The translations under genes and the position numbers were made by a program. From Perkinsus olseni (Eukaryota; Perkinsozoa; Perkinsida; Perkinsidae), in contig JABANP010000005.1 of the NCBI GenBank assembly GCA_013115135.1, forward strand, positions 186,001 through 250,000: DNA of 64,000 nt. The letters run 5' to 3'. The notes below the pieces were generated by a model. That model did not search any database and was not told the DNA's origin. It saw only the letters and a list, made by a program, of their open reading frames with translations. Shown here one piece after another: positions 12,156 through 24,900 of the stretch (positions are counted from its first letter, which is position 1; every line of letters begins with the position of its first letter).

Positions 12156-13441
12156 TTGTCTCGTGGACCTTGAGTCATGGTAAGCAGCGTCGTATAGTTC
12201 TGAAATTGCTACGATTCAGTTCATGGCGTGGCTGACGATGCCATGACTCATCTCGCACTAATTGGCAGTGAATGATTGCCAAATTAACAGTGTCAATGCC
12301 AGGCTGAGAAGTCAGAAACCTTATTATCTTGCCGAAGAATGAGTATGCAGTGCTGCCCTTTTTCGAGAATCTCGAATCGAGATCCGACAATCGCCGAACT
12401 CTTCATGCTTCGTGGACCCGGGATCCGGGTACTCGGTTCACGAGAGCACCCATGCGAGGAATCCCCTGGATGAAGATCGGTTTGAGCTCGAATGGCCGCT
12501 AGATGGGAGTCAAACTATAACCGTAGTGGAGTGGACTCTTCGGAAGCGATTCGGTCGCATCTATGCCTTTGATAGTGAACGAGAAGCTACGGCCCGTGTT
12601 CGGAGGAAGAATCCATGCTCGCTCTGCCCACGCGAGGGATCAACGTTGAAAAAACCGCAACAAGTAGATCATGGTCGATCAAGATCGAAAATTTTTTTCT
12701 GCAGTCGGGTATATATTTCAATCATGACGCCGTTAGTCACTGATGAGTCCCTGTGGTGAAGACGAAACGTGTGCTAAACCTTTACTTAGCTCCTAATTCC
12801 GCACTCTTCGGCGATTAGTCAGAACAAATATTATATTTGCTCGCTGTTAGTAAGTATCGAGGTGGATGGTACATACCGAGATACTGAGAAACTGAGCGAC
12901 TTCTTCGTAAGGAAGTTAGCCCTTGGTGAGTGGCCACTGGCGATTGTGTATCGGGCCGCAGCTTAATATTGCTACAGTGGTAGACAATATATGATGACCA
13001 GCTCCTGCTGTAAGGGCATTGACAGATTGGGTCTAAGTGATGGCAGCTCAAGCTCACATATTTCTTCTCATCCGAGCTCTCCTAGCGGATCTTTCGAAGT
13101 ACCATTTCGGGGTTGTATTTCGGCCAATGATGGTAACTGTGGCCCACAGTCTGTGGGGTCGAGATCGAGAGACGAGCTCACTTATTGGGCAACGGCGAGT
13201 ATAAAACCCTTTCGATACTGCCGGGCTTCGTATACTGATGCCTCTGAAGTGGATCGTTGAAGCTGGGACCCGGCCGCTGATTGGACACGAGTGGTGCTAA
13301 TCAAAGGAGGTTTCGTGTCTATATCGGAACTCGAGTTCGGATGCTGCATCTGTATCGAGCCGCAACTTGAATTTTCGATGTCGCCGTTCTCCTGGTTTCC
13401 AGGCCTTCATGTGATGGGGGAGGGCAGGGCACTCTGCTTTA
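12156..13441. other. Region with unresolved exons
   Basis: No protein family is recognisable. A plus-strand frame at 12412-12759 (DRFELEWPLDGSQTITVVEW) and a Ser-rich one at 12991-13260 look exon-like and could belong to the unknown gene before or to the RING gene after. I could not choose among frames. Confidence 0.3.
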
Positions 13442-14128
13442 GATACCCAACAGCAGCAGCTGCTCGACTTGCTCGGTATTAATCTAGAAGATCTCCGGGC
13501 AGCTGTCGCTGAAGCGGAAGATCATGGGATGGACCAAGGAGCGCCCCCAGCCAGTCGTGACGGTAGGAGTTGAGCAGAGACCATCTCGACTCGCTCTGTC
13601 ATGGAAAGCTCAAGGCTGACAGAGATTATGACATACTGTGGCTTGACCCCAATTGAAAGTCCCAATTTGGACTCACGCGACTAGGGCTCCAATCTGAGGG
13701 TATACAGGATTCCTATTCCTCATGTTTTCAGCGCGGAATGAGCTGAGGATGGTCACTCTAGAGAATGACGAGCTATGCGTGATGTGCCAGGAAGAGATGA
13801 AGAAGGGTTCTAAAGCTAAGGTGGGTGACACTCCCACGATAGCTAACAGCTCAACACTGGGCGAGCCTGTTCGAATCAGGATGAGCTCGTTTAGATCGCA
13901 GCATTCTTGTCGCTTGATCATATATAGCTTATATGCGGCTCCATTTGTCGGCTAAACAGTGTTCGGTCTAGTCACAGACTCGGAGGAAATCTGTATCAGC
14001 CGGATTATGCTCAGAAATTGCCGGAATGTGGTCACCTATTTCATGATCGATGCATAATGGAGTGGCTGGAGAGGCACAACACCTGCCCAATATGCCGCAA
14101 CGACGACCTGCAGACTGAGAGGAAGTAA
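13442..14128 (+). CDS. RING-H2 finger protein, probable E3 ubiquitin ligase (5' end open)
   Basis: The C-terminal part is a RING domain: [18 protein letters not shown] from one exon, an intron of about 175 nt, then [18 protein letters not shown] and [19 protein letters not shown] to the stop at 14126-14128. The order C-x2-C ... C-x-H-x2-H-x2-C ... C-x2-C gives a RING-H2 pattern that binds two zinc ions. An upstream exon (13442-13560) is Gln/Leu/Glu-rich ([20 protein letters not shown]) and follows a ctttag acceptor. It can be joined to the RING through a ~210-nt intron giving SRDENDELC. The start codon is not identified and may lie among the exon-like frames near 13 kb. Substrate unknown. Confidence 0.75.
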
Positions 14129-14697
14129 GCATGCGGGGCATCCCGCTCTCAAGTTGAATACCGTCCAGATTTACCAGAGTGGCGGGCTCTCTGCGGCTCT
14201 TTCGGCTCGCCGCATGTAATGGTTGCCGTGCGTAGAGTACGCGTGTGCTTCAGGGCATATGATGATATCGCGGAGAAGGTTCGGCACAATCGAGCTGCGG
14301 AAAAGTCGAGCGGGCTCTATGCATAGATAGAGTTTTCTGATGTTCCTTACACCCACGAGCTATTCTTTTGTATTCGTCGCAAATACCTTCATACATACTT
14401 GTTTTCAAGTGTTTGGTCGTGTTGCGGATATCTTTGGAGTGCGCTACGGTGAGGATGCATCCTGCGGCCTTTGAGGGTCTCCTCGAGCCTTTTTTTGTAG
14501 TTCGGATTCAGCATGATGCCCAGCGGCAAAGGGAGAGCCAACAAGGGTAAGTCGACCTCGGGGGCCTCGTAACAAGACTCTCGTTTGTTTTTGTCGATCG
14601 GCTGTTGGGGTTGCTGTGATTTTGCTGTACGTAGTTTTCCGGTAGTGCTTTAGGCCAAACGTCACTGGTCGCGTACTTTTCTGACCTCGTCGCTGCT

Positions 14698-15039
14698 GTG
14701 CCTAGTCCGGCAAGAGCTCCAGGCCGTTATAATGTCCCTTCCAAAAGCCTTTTAGCTAGGCTATGTCCCGCGTTCCGCTTGTGGCGAGGACATTTCATGA
14801 TGAGACTCGGCGCATCCAGTTCACTGTATGCACAGGGTGAACTTTGCGACGACAATGCCTCCCTGCTCCGCAGCGTCCGAGGCGTCAAACTCGTTGACCC
14901 TTCCTTGCATTCAGACTTTCCACATGAAATAATAATACTAGCAGATACTCGTCGCACCCCTCAGGATCGCGACGCCAGTCGATTGGCGAAGCGACTGGCA
15001 ACGTGGCTGTTCATTCGGAGTGTCGCTGAGTTACGATAG
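14698..15039 (+). CDS. Possible unknown protein
   Basis: An open frame between the RING gene and NDC80 with a plausible folded stretch (LLRSVRGVKLVDPSLHSDF, then PHEIIILADTRR). A short basic exon ATGATGCCCAGCGGCAAA near 14514, with a gtaagt donor at about 14549 and a gcctag acceptor at about 14705, could be its first exon. An overlapping frame reads IQFTVCTG just before, so the frame is not settled. No family recognised. Confidence 0.3.
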   Translation: MPSPARAPGRYNVPSKSLLARLCPAFRLWRGHFMMRLGASSSLYAQGELCDDNASLLRSVRGVKLVDPSLHSDFPHEIIILADTRRTPQDRDASRLAKRLATWLFIRSVAELR

Positions 15040-15156
15040 GTCGTTGTGCCGAGTGGAATAAGTATACGGCCTCCCCTGCCCCTTACAGCTCTTTCGTACG
15101 AACCATGGAGCCGGCAACCCCGGCACGTTCGGAGAAGGGGTCCACGTAGGGGCACC

Positions 15157-18106
15157 ATGAACCCGATGAGCGCTCCCAAGACAACGACGAAGAAGAGCGT
15201 GAGCCAGCGCCAGCAGCAACCCGGAAGTGGCTCAAAGGGTAAAGTCTACCTGGACTTGCCTTCCGAAGGGCCTTGCATTAATGGGAGATATCTTCCAGGT
15301 GGAGCGGTACGAGACCTGCATCAGACGGCATTGCCTACGAGCCATACCGGCCTGCAAGCATCCTTGAGCCCGAAGCCAGTGCACGCAGCGCTTTTGGATC
15401 TCCCCAGAAGTATCAGGCCCATCAGTCCCTTAATGAATTTAGTTCATCGATTTCGGAGATGTGTAGTATTCGGTAGTCACTTGGAATCTGTTAGGTCACG
15501 ATGGAACGGTCCGCATCAAAGACGAGAGGCCACTGCAGAGCAAGGCCTACAGGAAAGCGTGTGCTGAATACGCGTACGCCTACCTCAGCAAGCATGGCTA
15601 CCGCTCGGAGTAAGGCAGATACCAGTACCTCAATCCTTCAGCTGTGTCCCTTTCAGTCGCATGAAACCCGGCTGGTTCGACAGTCCTTCCACAAGAGAGT
15701 TCTTCTCCGTCTGCGAGTTCCTTCTGGAGCGCATCGACCCCAACCTGATCGTCTCTGCCCCTCAGAAAAAGAGCACTCCCGAAGACCTCATCTCCATTGT
15801 TAGGTGATTATCCGCTGGCTGTGTGGTCGTTGCTCACTGTCTGTCGGAATGCAGTCTCTAGGGGTGTAGATTGATCTCCCTCTGCTCTCTCAGGACAAAG
15901 CTGTTGTATCCTTACGACGTGCCCAAGTCAGCTCTGGCCAGCGTTGGGGCCATAACCACTTGGCCGGCCCTACTGGGGTTACTAAGCTGGCTGGTGGAAG
16001 AAGCAGATGAGACCGACAGGATGAAAGAGCGGGTCAACTCTATCTCTGATGCCTCTCGGGTACCTCCGTCATCAACTGGGTGGATAGTTGCGTCATTGAG
16101 TGAACTCAGGCTCGTGAGAAGGCTCTTGGCACAGCATACACTGCGTGGGTACAAGCTGGACAGGCGCAAACTCTGGTAGGCACTGACTGCCCTTGAAGGA
16201 GCTGAGTGTTGTTCACTGTCTAACAGGAAGAGACTGCAATGCTCGACAAGATAGAAGGCCTCATCAGGGCAGAGTATGACGAGTTGAAGGGCGAAAACGA
16301 GAAGGTAACTGTGCCGTGGCGCGAGATCTGTCGACGGGTGCTATGTGTCTTCAGTGTGAGAGAATTATCGGGGATAATGACACGGCTGTGGAGAATATTA
16401 AAGACAGCGGGGACCTCGATGACCCGGAGGAGTACGAGAGGAAGAATGAAGAGATTCGCGGCCGCGTTGGTGAGAAGGTCAGGTAAGGCAGTAGACGATG
16501 GAACTTTGCACGGGCTCCGTTCGACGTCGAAATGCAATGGAGGGGTTCACATCGATCCTCATTATGGCAAAAGCTCTTAGGGAAGTCGAAGACTTGAGAA
16601 GACGTGAGCAAGAGGCGTCAGAGGATAGGCAGAGGTGGGAGCAGAAGACGGGGAAAGAGAAAGAAAAAGAACAGAAGCTGAGGGATCAGGTGAGAGAAAG
16701 CTTCAGCGAGGTGCCCCTCCAAGTACTACCGCTCTCAGATTAGTGAGCTTACTCAGCGCGTGGACGCCCAGGCTTATAGTCATGACGACTTGGCGCAGCT
16801 CTTGGCACGCGCGAGGCGACTGGATGAGGAGACCCGTCAGCTGCAAGAACAGGTGGGGGCAGACGAGCCGTACAAGACCCTTCAAGAATCTTCAAGAGCC
16901 ACCAGTAACGGCTCAGATAACTCAGTGCGACTCGGACACTATCAGCGAGGAGACTCAGGCCCGCACGGAACAGAATACACTTCAGGGGTACCGTCGTGCT
17001 CGGCGAGAGAATATGGGAACCTCTTCAACAGGTTGTGCCACGAGTTTAATGAGTGCATCGGAACCGGTGGTCATCCGGCAATCCCTCGGGCAAACTTCAA
17101 TCCGGAGGCAGCTGATTTCCTCAAACGCACCTTCGGGTCCTTGGCCGCAGTGAGAGTCTGAGGGCACTACTCGCGTAGTTTATACGGCCTCTTCTCAGCC
17201 TGGATTGAACATCGAGTCTCTCGTGGATGCCAGGGTAGAAGATACGCGGAAGAGCTTATTCAAGGCTGAGGCACCGACCGCCGAGAAGCTGGCTGTCTTG
17301 AGTGTCCTCCGGTTAGGATGCTCTCCGAGAATATCTTGAAAGTCGGGAACAAGCTGACAAGCAGTTGAAAAGAAGGCGAAGAAGGAGATCAAGACGGTGG
17401 CTATGAAGGAGGCTGAGTGGAAGGAGACCAGAGAGGCTCTACTGAGGGACCGGGCAGAGTCCGAGAAGAAGGTGCCCTCGGGACCTCGCATTCATCCGGC
17501 TTTTCTTATCGGCTCCTCCGTCTCTTGTCAGGCTGTGGCGGATGCGGAGGCACGCCTGGTGGAGCTCGACAAGCAAATCAAACATCTGCATGAATCCTCT
17601 GAAGCGCAAAAGTCGAAGCTGCTCGAAGATATTGCGGCTGCCGATGAAGAAGCACGAGAGTTGGAGGAGCTCACCGACCAGTCGGTCCGCGAAAGGAAGG
17701 TGAGAATTGGCCTTCGACGAACTGGAGCTAGGTGCGTGCATACCGGGCGGTACTCGTCTGAGCGGTTTTTGCATTATCCTTTTCCGTGGCTGCAACAGAA
17801 TGCGATGGATTATGCAGAATCTTGTTCTTAGCGTGCTCGGTTAGCTGCAGTTTATCGCGCATACACGAGCTCAGCGGATCATCGCTAGCGTCAGCCTTAG
17901 TCGAGCGTTTCAGGGATACGAGCAGCGGTTCGAAGCGGCGGTGGAGGTGATAAACTCAGTGGTGGAGCACGGTCTGAGGAAGGCTGAGGACCTAGACCAC
18001 TGCTTGGATGATGAGCTCATGCGAATGCAGGAAGGTGACCCTCCCAACTACAGCCATTTGACGCGCGACGGTCTTCCACTCAGAGCTCCCCATACGGAGT
18101 GGATAA
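15157..18106 (+). CDS. NDC80: Kinetochore protein Ndc80/Hec1
   Basis: Outer-kinetochore microtubule-binding subunit of the Ndc80 complex. The basic, Ser/Gln-rich N-terminal tail (MNPMSAPKTTTKKSVSQRQQ) is followed by the calponin-homology region: VRIKDERPLQSKAYRK, CAEYAYAYLSKHGYRSE, then across a 45-nt intron FDSPSTREFFSVCEFLLERI. Next comes the hallmark SVGAITTWPALLGLLSWL with VEEADETDRM. The remaining exons encode long charged coiled-coil, as expected for the rod that pairs with Nuf2. Best end is TAA at 18104-18106, using a 49-nt intron (gtgacc...ccactcag) and closing MRMQEELPIRSG. If that intron is not used the frame runs on to 18375 into the next gene. Confidence 0.85.
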
Positions 18107-18240
18107 TTAATATGCTGTTCACAATGGTACATGAAGCTGAAGCAAGTTTCACAATTAGTGGGAATACCTCGAGTTGGGTGGCCACATGTGGGGCTCGAGT
18201 TGTGCCACTCTCCAGTTTGTTAAATTCTCAACTCATACAA

Positions 18241-19906
18241 ATGGCAGCAACAAAGCGCCACCGAAGTGAGGTGAGCTCCACTGCTGCTGAGAAGGCCCCG
18301 GCTAAACCAAAGGCTCCAAAGAGGGCAGCAGGGAAATATGAGGAAGCCATGAGCAGGATCCGGGACAAATTCTGATCGAGGTGAGAAGGCTCACTGAATA
18401 CTCTGGTCTCATCAGCCCGTGCTGTGTGGCTGCTCCTCTATTGTATAGGGTCGATCTCGAAAGCGTAACCCGGTTCATTCTCTCAGGCTCCAGAGTCATT
18501 CTGCCTTCTCTGGGAGGCATGCCGGAAGCTCAATCCATCCAACCCTTGCGCTGCACTGGAAGGCATCGGTCTGAAACTAGTGGGCCCGTTCCAGGATGTT
18601 GCGGAGGCGTCTAACTCGCGTAAGATAAGATTCTGGATTTACATATATTGAACTTAAGAGGGGGGATTTTCAGTATCGATTGCACACCTCGCCTGAGTGC
18701 CTGTTCTGTCGGCGGTGCTCACTACGCTCTCAATATTAAAGCAGTAGCCGTGTCGCTTCAGTCCAGAGCGAATGGCGGTACTTCTATGATCCTCCGGAGG
18801 TCGTCACTGTCATGGTGGACCTGGAAAATCTCGGTCGGCACTGGGCCTACTACGTGGACAAACCGGGCGACTCTCCGATCAGCGTAATCGTCTCATCGTG
18901 TTATTGTCGGTAGCAGCAGGCTCCCCAACTAGCAGGTACTGGTTGCCTCGCGTGCAGACGACTGCAAGTTCCGAGCAGCATCCGACTCTGTACTGTCTCT
19001 TGTCTACGACATAGCGCAAGAGCATGACCGGGGCGAGAAAATAGTATCTGCGATCGAGTCGTAGGTTGTGGGTAGCGCTTGGCTCATAGCCTTCGAGGGG
19101 TTCATGCTCTTTTAACTGTGGTCACTTTCCCGTCTCGTGACATTGATTACGGTCACTGTGGCAGCCTTCTGTAATAATCCCTTTGATTTTGTAGGGTGTG
19201 TCGTGATAAGACCGAGTTGACGGTATCGACAAGTGCATGGAAGGCGCGGATGAGGCGGGCACAGGGGACCACATTCAACGGTCTAGGTGTACTCGTGCCC
19301 TATGATAAACACACCGAGGTAGTGGCAGCCTCAGTATCGCAGCACGCGCGCGGCCAACAGCACGTGTGTGTTTAATACTGTTAGCTTGCGGCCCTCAATT
19401 TCTCGATTGGAATGTTGTGCCAGCGGGATTTCTATTAGGTTGGCTATCGCGAGCTCCCCGTGAGCTCCAAAGCGCTCAGAGGCATCCTGGACAAGATTCG
19501 AGATGCTCCACCGGCTGAGCGGGACACCTCCAAGTTGGATGAAATCTTCACCTGGACCAACATAGGCAATGACGAAGGTGGGTACATCAGCCGTGGCACT
19601 CCTGCTGGCCATAACACGGCACCATACTGCCCTGTCAACTCACTCAGCAACGATGGTTTGCTCTTTGTCAGGAGACTTCGGTATGGGACTGGAGCTCGGC
19701 CAGGACCTATTCTGCGCAGACAAGCCCGGCGTGACTCCCGTGTTCACCAAACCACTCACTACGATTCTTCGTAATGCGTACAACCTACTTGGAAGGAAGG
19801 CGTTCGTGCCCGTTCTCGAGGAGCATACTCAGGTGGGATGTGTGTAACGTAGTAGTTTGCCTTTCAGATCAGCTGCAGGGTGTCTCACCGAAATTATCAA
19901 AATTGA
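18241..19906 (+). CDS. HPF1: HPF1-like histone PARylation factor
   Basis: HPF1 completes the active site of PARP1/2 and switches ADP-ribosylation to serine. Exons show APESFCLLWEACRKLNP, IGLKLVGPFQDVAE, RYFYDPPEVVTVMVDLENLG, TTFNGLGVLVPYDKHTE, GYRELPVSSKALRGIL and NDEGDFGMGLELGQDLF, in the same order as human HPF1. The catalytic Glu of the NDE motif is kept, as is the Tyr-Arg pair of GYRELP. The proposed start at 18241 gives a basic tail (MAATKRHRSEV, KAPAKPKAPKRAAGK) suited to nuclear entry and an AMSRIRDKF helix. However, the join from DKF to APESF is not clean: TGA lies at 18373 before the gtgag donor. A PARP partner is expected elsewhere in the genome. Ends ISCRVSHRNYQN. Confidence 0.85.
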
Positions 19907-20321
19907 CGCCTAATGTGATTGAGAGTCCAAGAAGGGCCTCGCGGGGGGAGGGTCTATGGTCTTGCTGCATCCGCTGGAACTGCCGGTTGGAATTATTCGT
20001 ATCTTTTGTCGCAACACCCTTGCTTTCTCCGAGTGTTCCACTCAAGCGTGTTGCAGCCGGTTCCCATCGTCTCTACGATGCTTCTTTCAGTGGCGAGTAT
20101 CCCAGTTCCAAGAACTAGGAGAGAAGTGTGCGGGTCTAGCTCCTGGATGCTTGGCCCTCCAGAAAATTTCGTGATGAGTCGAAAGAATGCAGTCCATTAT
20201 CTTTATCAATATAATGCAGTTAACTAATGCCCTGCTCAAGCTGGCCAGTGTTCATCAATCCTGTTCGGGTGGTTCGCTGATAAGGAACCCTCGGGAGGTC
20301 GGACGTGGCAGCTGTCTGTCC

Positions 20322-21346
20322 ATGTCTAATGCCAAAGTCTTTGCGTCGACACTGGGCACGGTGAGCGTCCTCATTGGCGGCATGTACATCGGTAACTACG
20401 GCTTCGCGGCGCGGAAGAAGAGGTACAAGGATGAGGATCTGCCGACAGAGAGAAAGCGCCGGAGAATATTCGACGAGATAGCCGCGTCATGGGACTACAA
20501 AGTGAGTGTTGCTGTCATGGCTTTCTTCGCCCGCGACCCTCTCGACGGACGCTGTCATATGCTGGGCAGCGCTGAGCGGTGGTGACAAGCCCGTATAGGC
20601 GTCCCTCTATTGCTTGTCAGGTGCGACTCGACGAGTACCTCATGGGTATAACCCGGTGGCGGCGGCAACTGATCGCTAATGCCGAGGGAGATGTCCTAGA
20701 AGTTGCTGTTGGCACCGGACGGAATTTCCAGTGAGTTGAACATCCATGACGGCAGATGCTCGCCTGAGGCTTCTCCGGCGCTCACATTGAGCTTTGCTTC
20801 GATGAGCCGTTGTGAACCATTTGTGCCGTCTCAGGTTCTACAACGCTAAAGCAAGTGGCATCAGTGACGGCCATTGACTTCAGTCGAAGGATGCTCGAGA
20901 CAGCGGAGTCGAAGAGGCATCTCGTGGACCCAATACCACTGCACTTGAAGAGCGGCAACTGCGCTTCTATGAAGGAGTTCCCTGATAAAGCCTTTGATAC
21001 GGTGGTCGATACCTTCGGTATTTGCTCATTCGAGGACCCCACTGAGACCCTACTGGAGATGAAGAGAGTCTGTCGGGGGAAGGTCCTCCTTCTCGAGCAT
21101 GGTCAGAGCACCTACCCACTATTCAGGAAGTATCTTCACAACACTCTGATCAAGCATGTTGAAAAGTTCGGCTGTTACAATAATCGAGAGATTCTGCGCC
21201 TGGTCAAGCAATCAGGTATGAGGGTGCTCCAGGTCCAGCGGAAACACTTTGGAGCGACCTATTACATCGTTTGCGAGGCTCATCCCGAGTCGGAGGATAG
21301 CGAAGGGGCGGCTGATACTGTGGACGAGGATAGGGTCGCAGCATGA
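20322..21346 (+). CDS. OMS1-like SAM-dependent methyltransferase, probably mitochondrial
   Basis: Class I methyltransferase. After an N-terminal hydrophobic anchor (VSVLIGGMYIGNYGFAA) and a basic stretch come RRRIFDEIAASWDYK, then after an intron VRLDEYLMGITRWRRQLI and the SAM-binding loop GDVLEVAVGTGRNF. Next are VTAIDFSRRMLETAESK, FDTVVDTFGICSFEDP (motif II) and GKVLLLEHGQSTYPLF. The order and DEYLMGI motif match yeast OMS1 and its relatives, inner mitochondrial membrane proteins of unclear substrate. The exon following GTGRNF joins one base out of frame to VASVTAID (see findings). The acidic tail ends DEDRVAA. Confidence 0.8.
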
Positions 21347-21737
21347 CATTGGGGTGGTAGATTTGTTTCTGGATATTTTCCTTGGCTTTCCCCGGACGTC
21401 AATTGGGGCCATTTTTTTGGAGTAGCAGCTCAGCCCATAAATGTGGAACTGCTTTTGCACACTCAGCAGCATGAAGCGCAAAAACTCTGGATATCGCGGC
21501 GAAAAGCTCGGCGACCGAATCTGAGCGGGATCCGAGTGTGCGTTCGCAATGGATGCCGCTAGCTGTGAAAATAACGCAACAGATGGGGGCAAAAATCAGT
21601 GTAGTACCCAAGTTAGTTCTTCTGCAGACAGCATCTTCGAAGAGGGGTGTTTTTCGGTGGCTCAGCTATCCTGAGAATCCTGCCACCGTTAAGACACTCT
21701 TCCCATGTGGAATAGACTTAAAGTCTAAGACTGAAGC

Positions 21738-21784
21738 TAACAATTGGATCTCCAAAGTGTAAGACTTACAAGATCCAATTGTTA
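21738..21784. repeat. Perfect 14-bp inverted repeat (hairpin)
   Basis: Arms TAACAATTGGATCT (21738-21751) and AGATCCAATTGTTA (21771-21784) are exact reverse complements with a 19-nt loop. It lies between the methyltransferase and the EML-like gene. Confidence 0.9.
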
Positions 21785-21909
21785 ACTGCACTCAAATCTT
21801 TGTCGAATCCACGTCAAGCGACCTGGAATCCCGTAGGTGGGTTAGGGCTTCGGTATCTAGCGTACCTCCAAGGTCCACCTGAGTCGCTCTTGAATTATCC
21901 GTGGACGCC

Positions 21910-24900
21910 ATGCGTGTTGTGAGCCTGCCGAGATCAGTTCAGTTGTGCAACTTCATTTCTTCATGCCGCAGTCTTCTGCCGCTCTCGAGCTGCAGTTTAT
22001 GGTAGGTCGTGTACAGTTCCGTCGCATTTATTTCGTCGGGCCTGCCAGCCATTCGGCTAAGACTGTTCATTTCAGCTCGGCTCGGGACGATGCTCCAAGC
22101 AAACTGGATGGGCTTCTACGGGCGGTGCGGGCGGTGTTCGTCGCGTTGGAGATTTACAGTATATTGAAGATAATCTCGTAGCCTACAGTGCTGGTGATTT
22201 GGTCATTGTCATGAACACCGATACAGGTATTCCTGTGATCAGAGCGAGGAGGATTCTGGGAAATTGACGAGTCGTTGTTGCTATTCCTCTCAGGCAAGCA
22301 GATTGCCTACACCGGCCATACCAGTCTGGTCAGCGCCCTGGCTTATGGGCCAGACGTAAAGCTCATGGCATCGGGGCAATGCAGAAAGTGAGTCTTCGTA
22401 GTCGCCCATGCCATTCACGGTTGAGTTCCTCTACAGGGGGCACTCGAAGATCAGCGACGTGCATGTCTGGGACCCCCACTGTTTCGACTCACAAAAAGTC
22501 CTGTCAACTCCAATGTGAGAGCCACCGCGCTCCCCATCCCCCTTCCTTCACTGCTGGCCTCCCTTGGCACAGGCTTCGCCTTGCCTATCATGACGCGCCG
22601 TCCATCTCTACCTTATGCTGGCTGCCCGGGCTCGAGCGGTTACCTCTGCTCTGTGGGGGCTGGGCCGCAGAGGCAGGTCATGGCCGTGTGGAAAGTTGGA
22701 GCGTGCGCACCGACGAGGAGGGCGTCGTTAGTAGCTCGCTCCTCGTCGAGGTGGCGGCCAGAAGGTACGGGTCGCGTTCTATCGATGTCGTGACGCGCCG
22801 TGCTCAGCCCATCTGTACTACCACTTGTGCTGCCGCTGAGGTCGTCGGCAGCCTCCCTCTCTTCGAACATGAAGATGCCTATCAATGGGCAATCTTCGGC
22901 CATGGACGGATGGTCAAGGTGTGGACACTCAGCAGGTCTGTTAACTGTCACGTCGCAAGTTAGTGTGTTATTGGCGTGCTCAGGTATCAGGCTTCGGTGA
23001 GGTCAATTCGAGTATCATTCCCGGGATCGACGGCTCCGCTGAGCACCACCTCCACGCCTCGCACGGCGACCTCCGCGAAGACCTCTGCGTTCCTGCGTGC
23101 TGCGGGAGCGCAAAGCAACATCATAACCAGCCTGGCCTGCGTCGAGCGTGCGCCTTACAATAGGGAGAAGTGAGGATCACCTCCGCAGATCCCTGCAAGC
23201 CTGCCGCAAGCAGGTTGGTGGCAGGCAGTGGTGATGGTGTCATATACTTCACTGAGGGCCACCTTTGTCTTCGTGAGCCGTCTCGTGGACGGAGTATCTC
23301 TGAGGTCCTGCTCTGTAGGCTCGGTTGAGCTCGAGACCGGGGGCGACCCCGACGCAATGGCAGTTGTGTACTTGAAGGTTTTACGGAAGCGCGTTGTGGC
23401 CTTGCAGGAGAATGGATGGTGTAAGGAATGAGCTGTTGCCCCGTCTCGGTGCCGAAACTGCTCGCGGAGGTACTATTCTCGGGGACCAGCACCAGACCAA
23501 GTCCCGTCGAGTGGCGCCACCAGGGGAGCGGCTCATCGGTGCCAGCCTGTGGAGGTTCGAGAGCTCATCTTGATCGATACTGAGTCCCTTTTCTACTATA
23601 GACATTCCCTCGCCCTTCAAACCGCGGAGAACCCGTATGCTGGTGTACTGGACACCCGCTTTGACCTACTCAAACAGGTGATTGGATGCTTGTCTTTCAC
23701 TTGCCGGAAGATGGTGATGAAAGTCGGGGGAATCGTGTATAAGCCGATCGCCGGTGCGGCGACTCCTGAGGCTTATCACGCACGAAGACGAACTGTCCCT
23801 CCATAAGGGCCTTATGGAATGGCGGCTCGTCTTATGCCTTATGATAAGGCTCGTCCTTTTTCGTCGGTAACACTGTCCTCGATCGAAGCGAGCTGTAATA
23901 GGAGTGCCCGCGTACCTGTTGTCAGGACATCAACAACCCGAGGCAGCTCCTAGCCTCCGCACCATCAACGTCATGTACCTGCGTCGCTGCCGCCTCCGGG
24001 CCCATCCTCGTAGTGGGTTGCAGTGATGGTGGGTCGCTCTACATCTATCGAAGATCATGTGAGTAACCTCTGCACATTTGAGCTCGGTCACGAGCAGCGC
24101 GGCCCGGCTTTCAGATTCTGCCAGGACGCCCTTGACCCTCGCGTCCACGTTGACCGCTGCTAAGCTCCTCCACGGCGCCAGCGGTATCGATAGCACTCTA
24201 TGCGTGACGTGCATCGATGCTGTAGGAGCGGGGTCCATTTCCGCCTATAATTTTCGCTTTCGCGTCGTGTAGTGGCGGAGCGCTGATCAGATGAAGGTTG
24301 AGTCCGAAGATGCCCGACCGCTCGTGAGGGTCGCCGTTGGCTACAGTAACGGCTACTTCGTTATCTTTGACATGATTAACGACAGCCGCGAACTCAGCGC
24401 CGAGGACATCACCATACAGTAGGGAAGATATTTCGCCCGCAAGCGACAGGGCATATTGCAGGTATGCTAGAGGGTTGAGCAAATCATCTCCGCTCACTGC
24501 TTGCCACTTGTCTCCGCTAGGAGGCCATTGTGCCGTCGGCTGTCAGGATGGGCTCGGGTGAGTCTGATGGCTGCCCATTTCCTGATGCTTACCCCTCGGA
24601 ATTCATAGGTATCTCCTGACGTTCAAGGGCGCAGCTCCGCCCAGCGACGACGTCAGTGTCGCTGAGTCATTGGTGGCCGACAAGCAGACCCTTCACGGTC
24701 ACATGTGCCCCATCGATAATATCATGTTCGTTGTGACGAGCCCTGAGGCGCCTCCAGAGCAACCGCACGCTGAAGAGCGTCAGGCTATCCATGAGTGAGC
24801 TCTGTTCTGGTCTTTTCTTACTGTTGCAGTATGAAACGCCGTCCGATCCTTCGAACCACTTAGACGGCTAATGCTTCCAGGATGGTCCATGGTACTCCAG

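Noticed and set aside
17941..18375. Single open frame joining the end of NDC80 to a basic tail
   Set aside because: The final part has no coiled coil, a standard 49-nt intron gives a proper NDC80 stop at 18106, and the basic segment from 18241 fits the N-terminus of the following HPF1 gene better.
22379..22963. 194-codon plus-strand ORF
   Set aside because: It runs through introns; WD40 blade motifs appear in the other frames at the same place.
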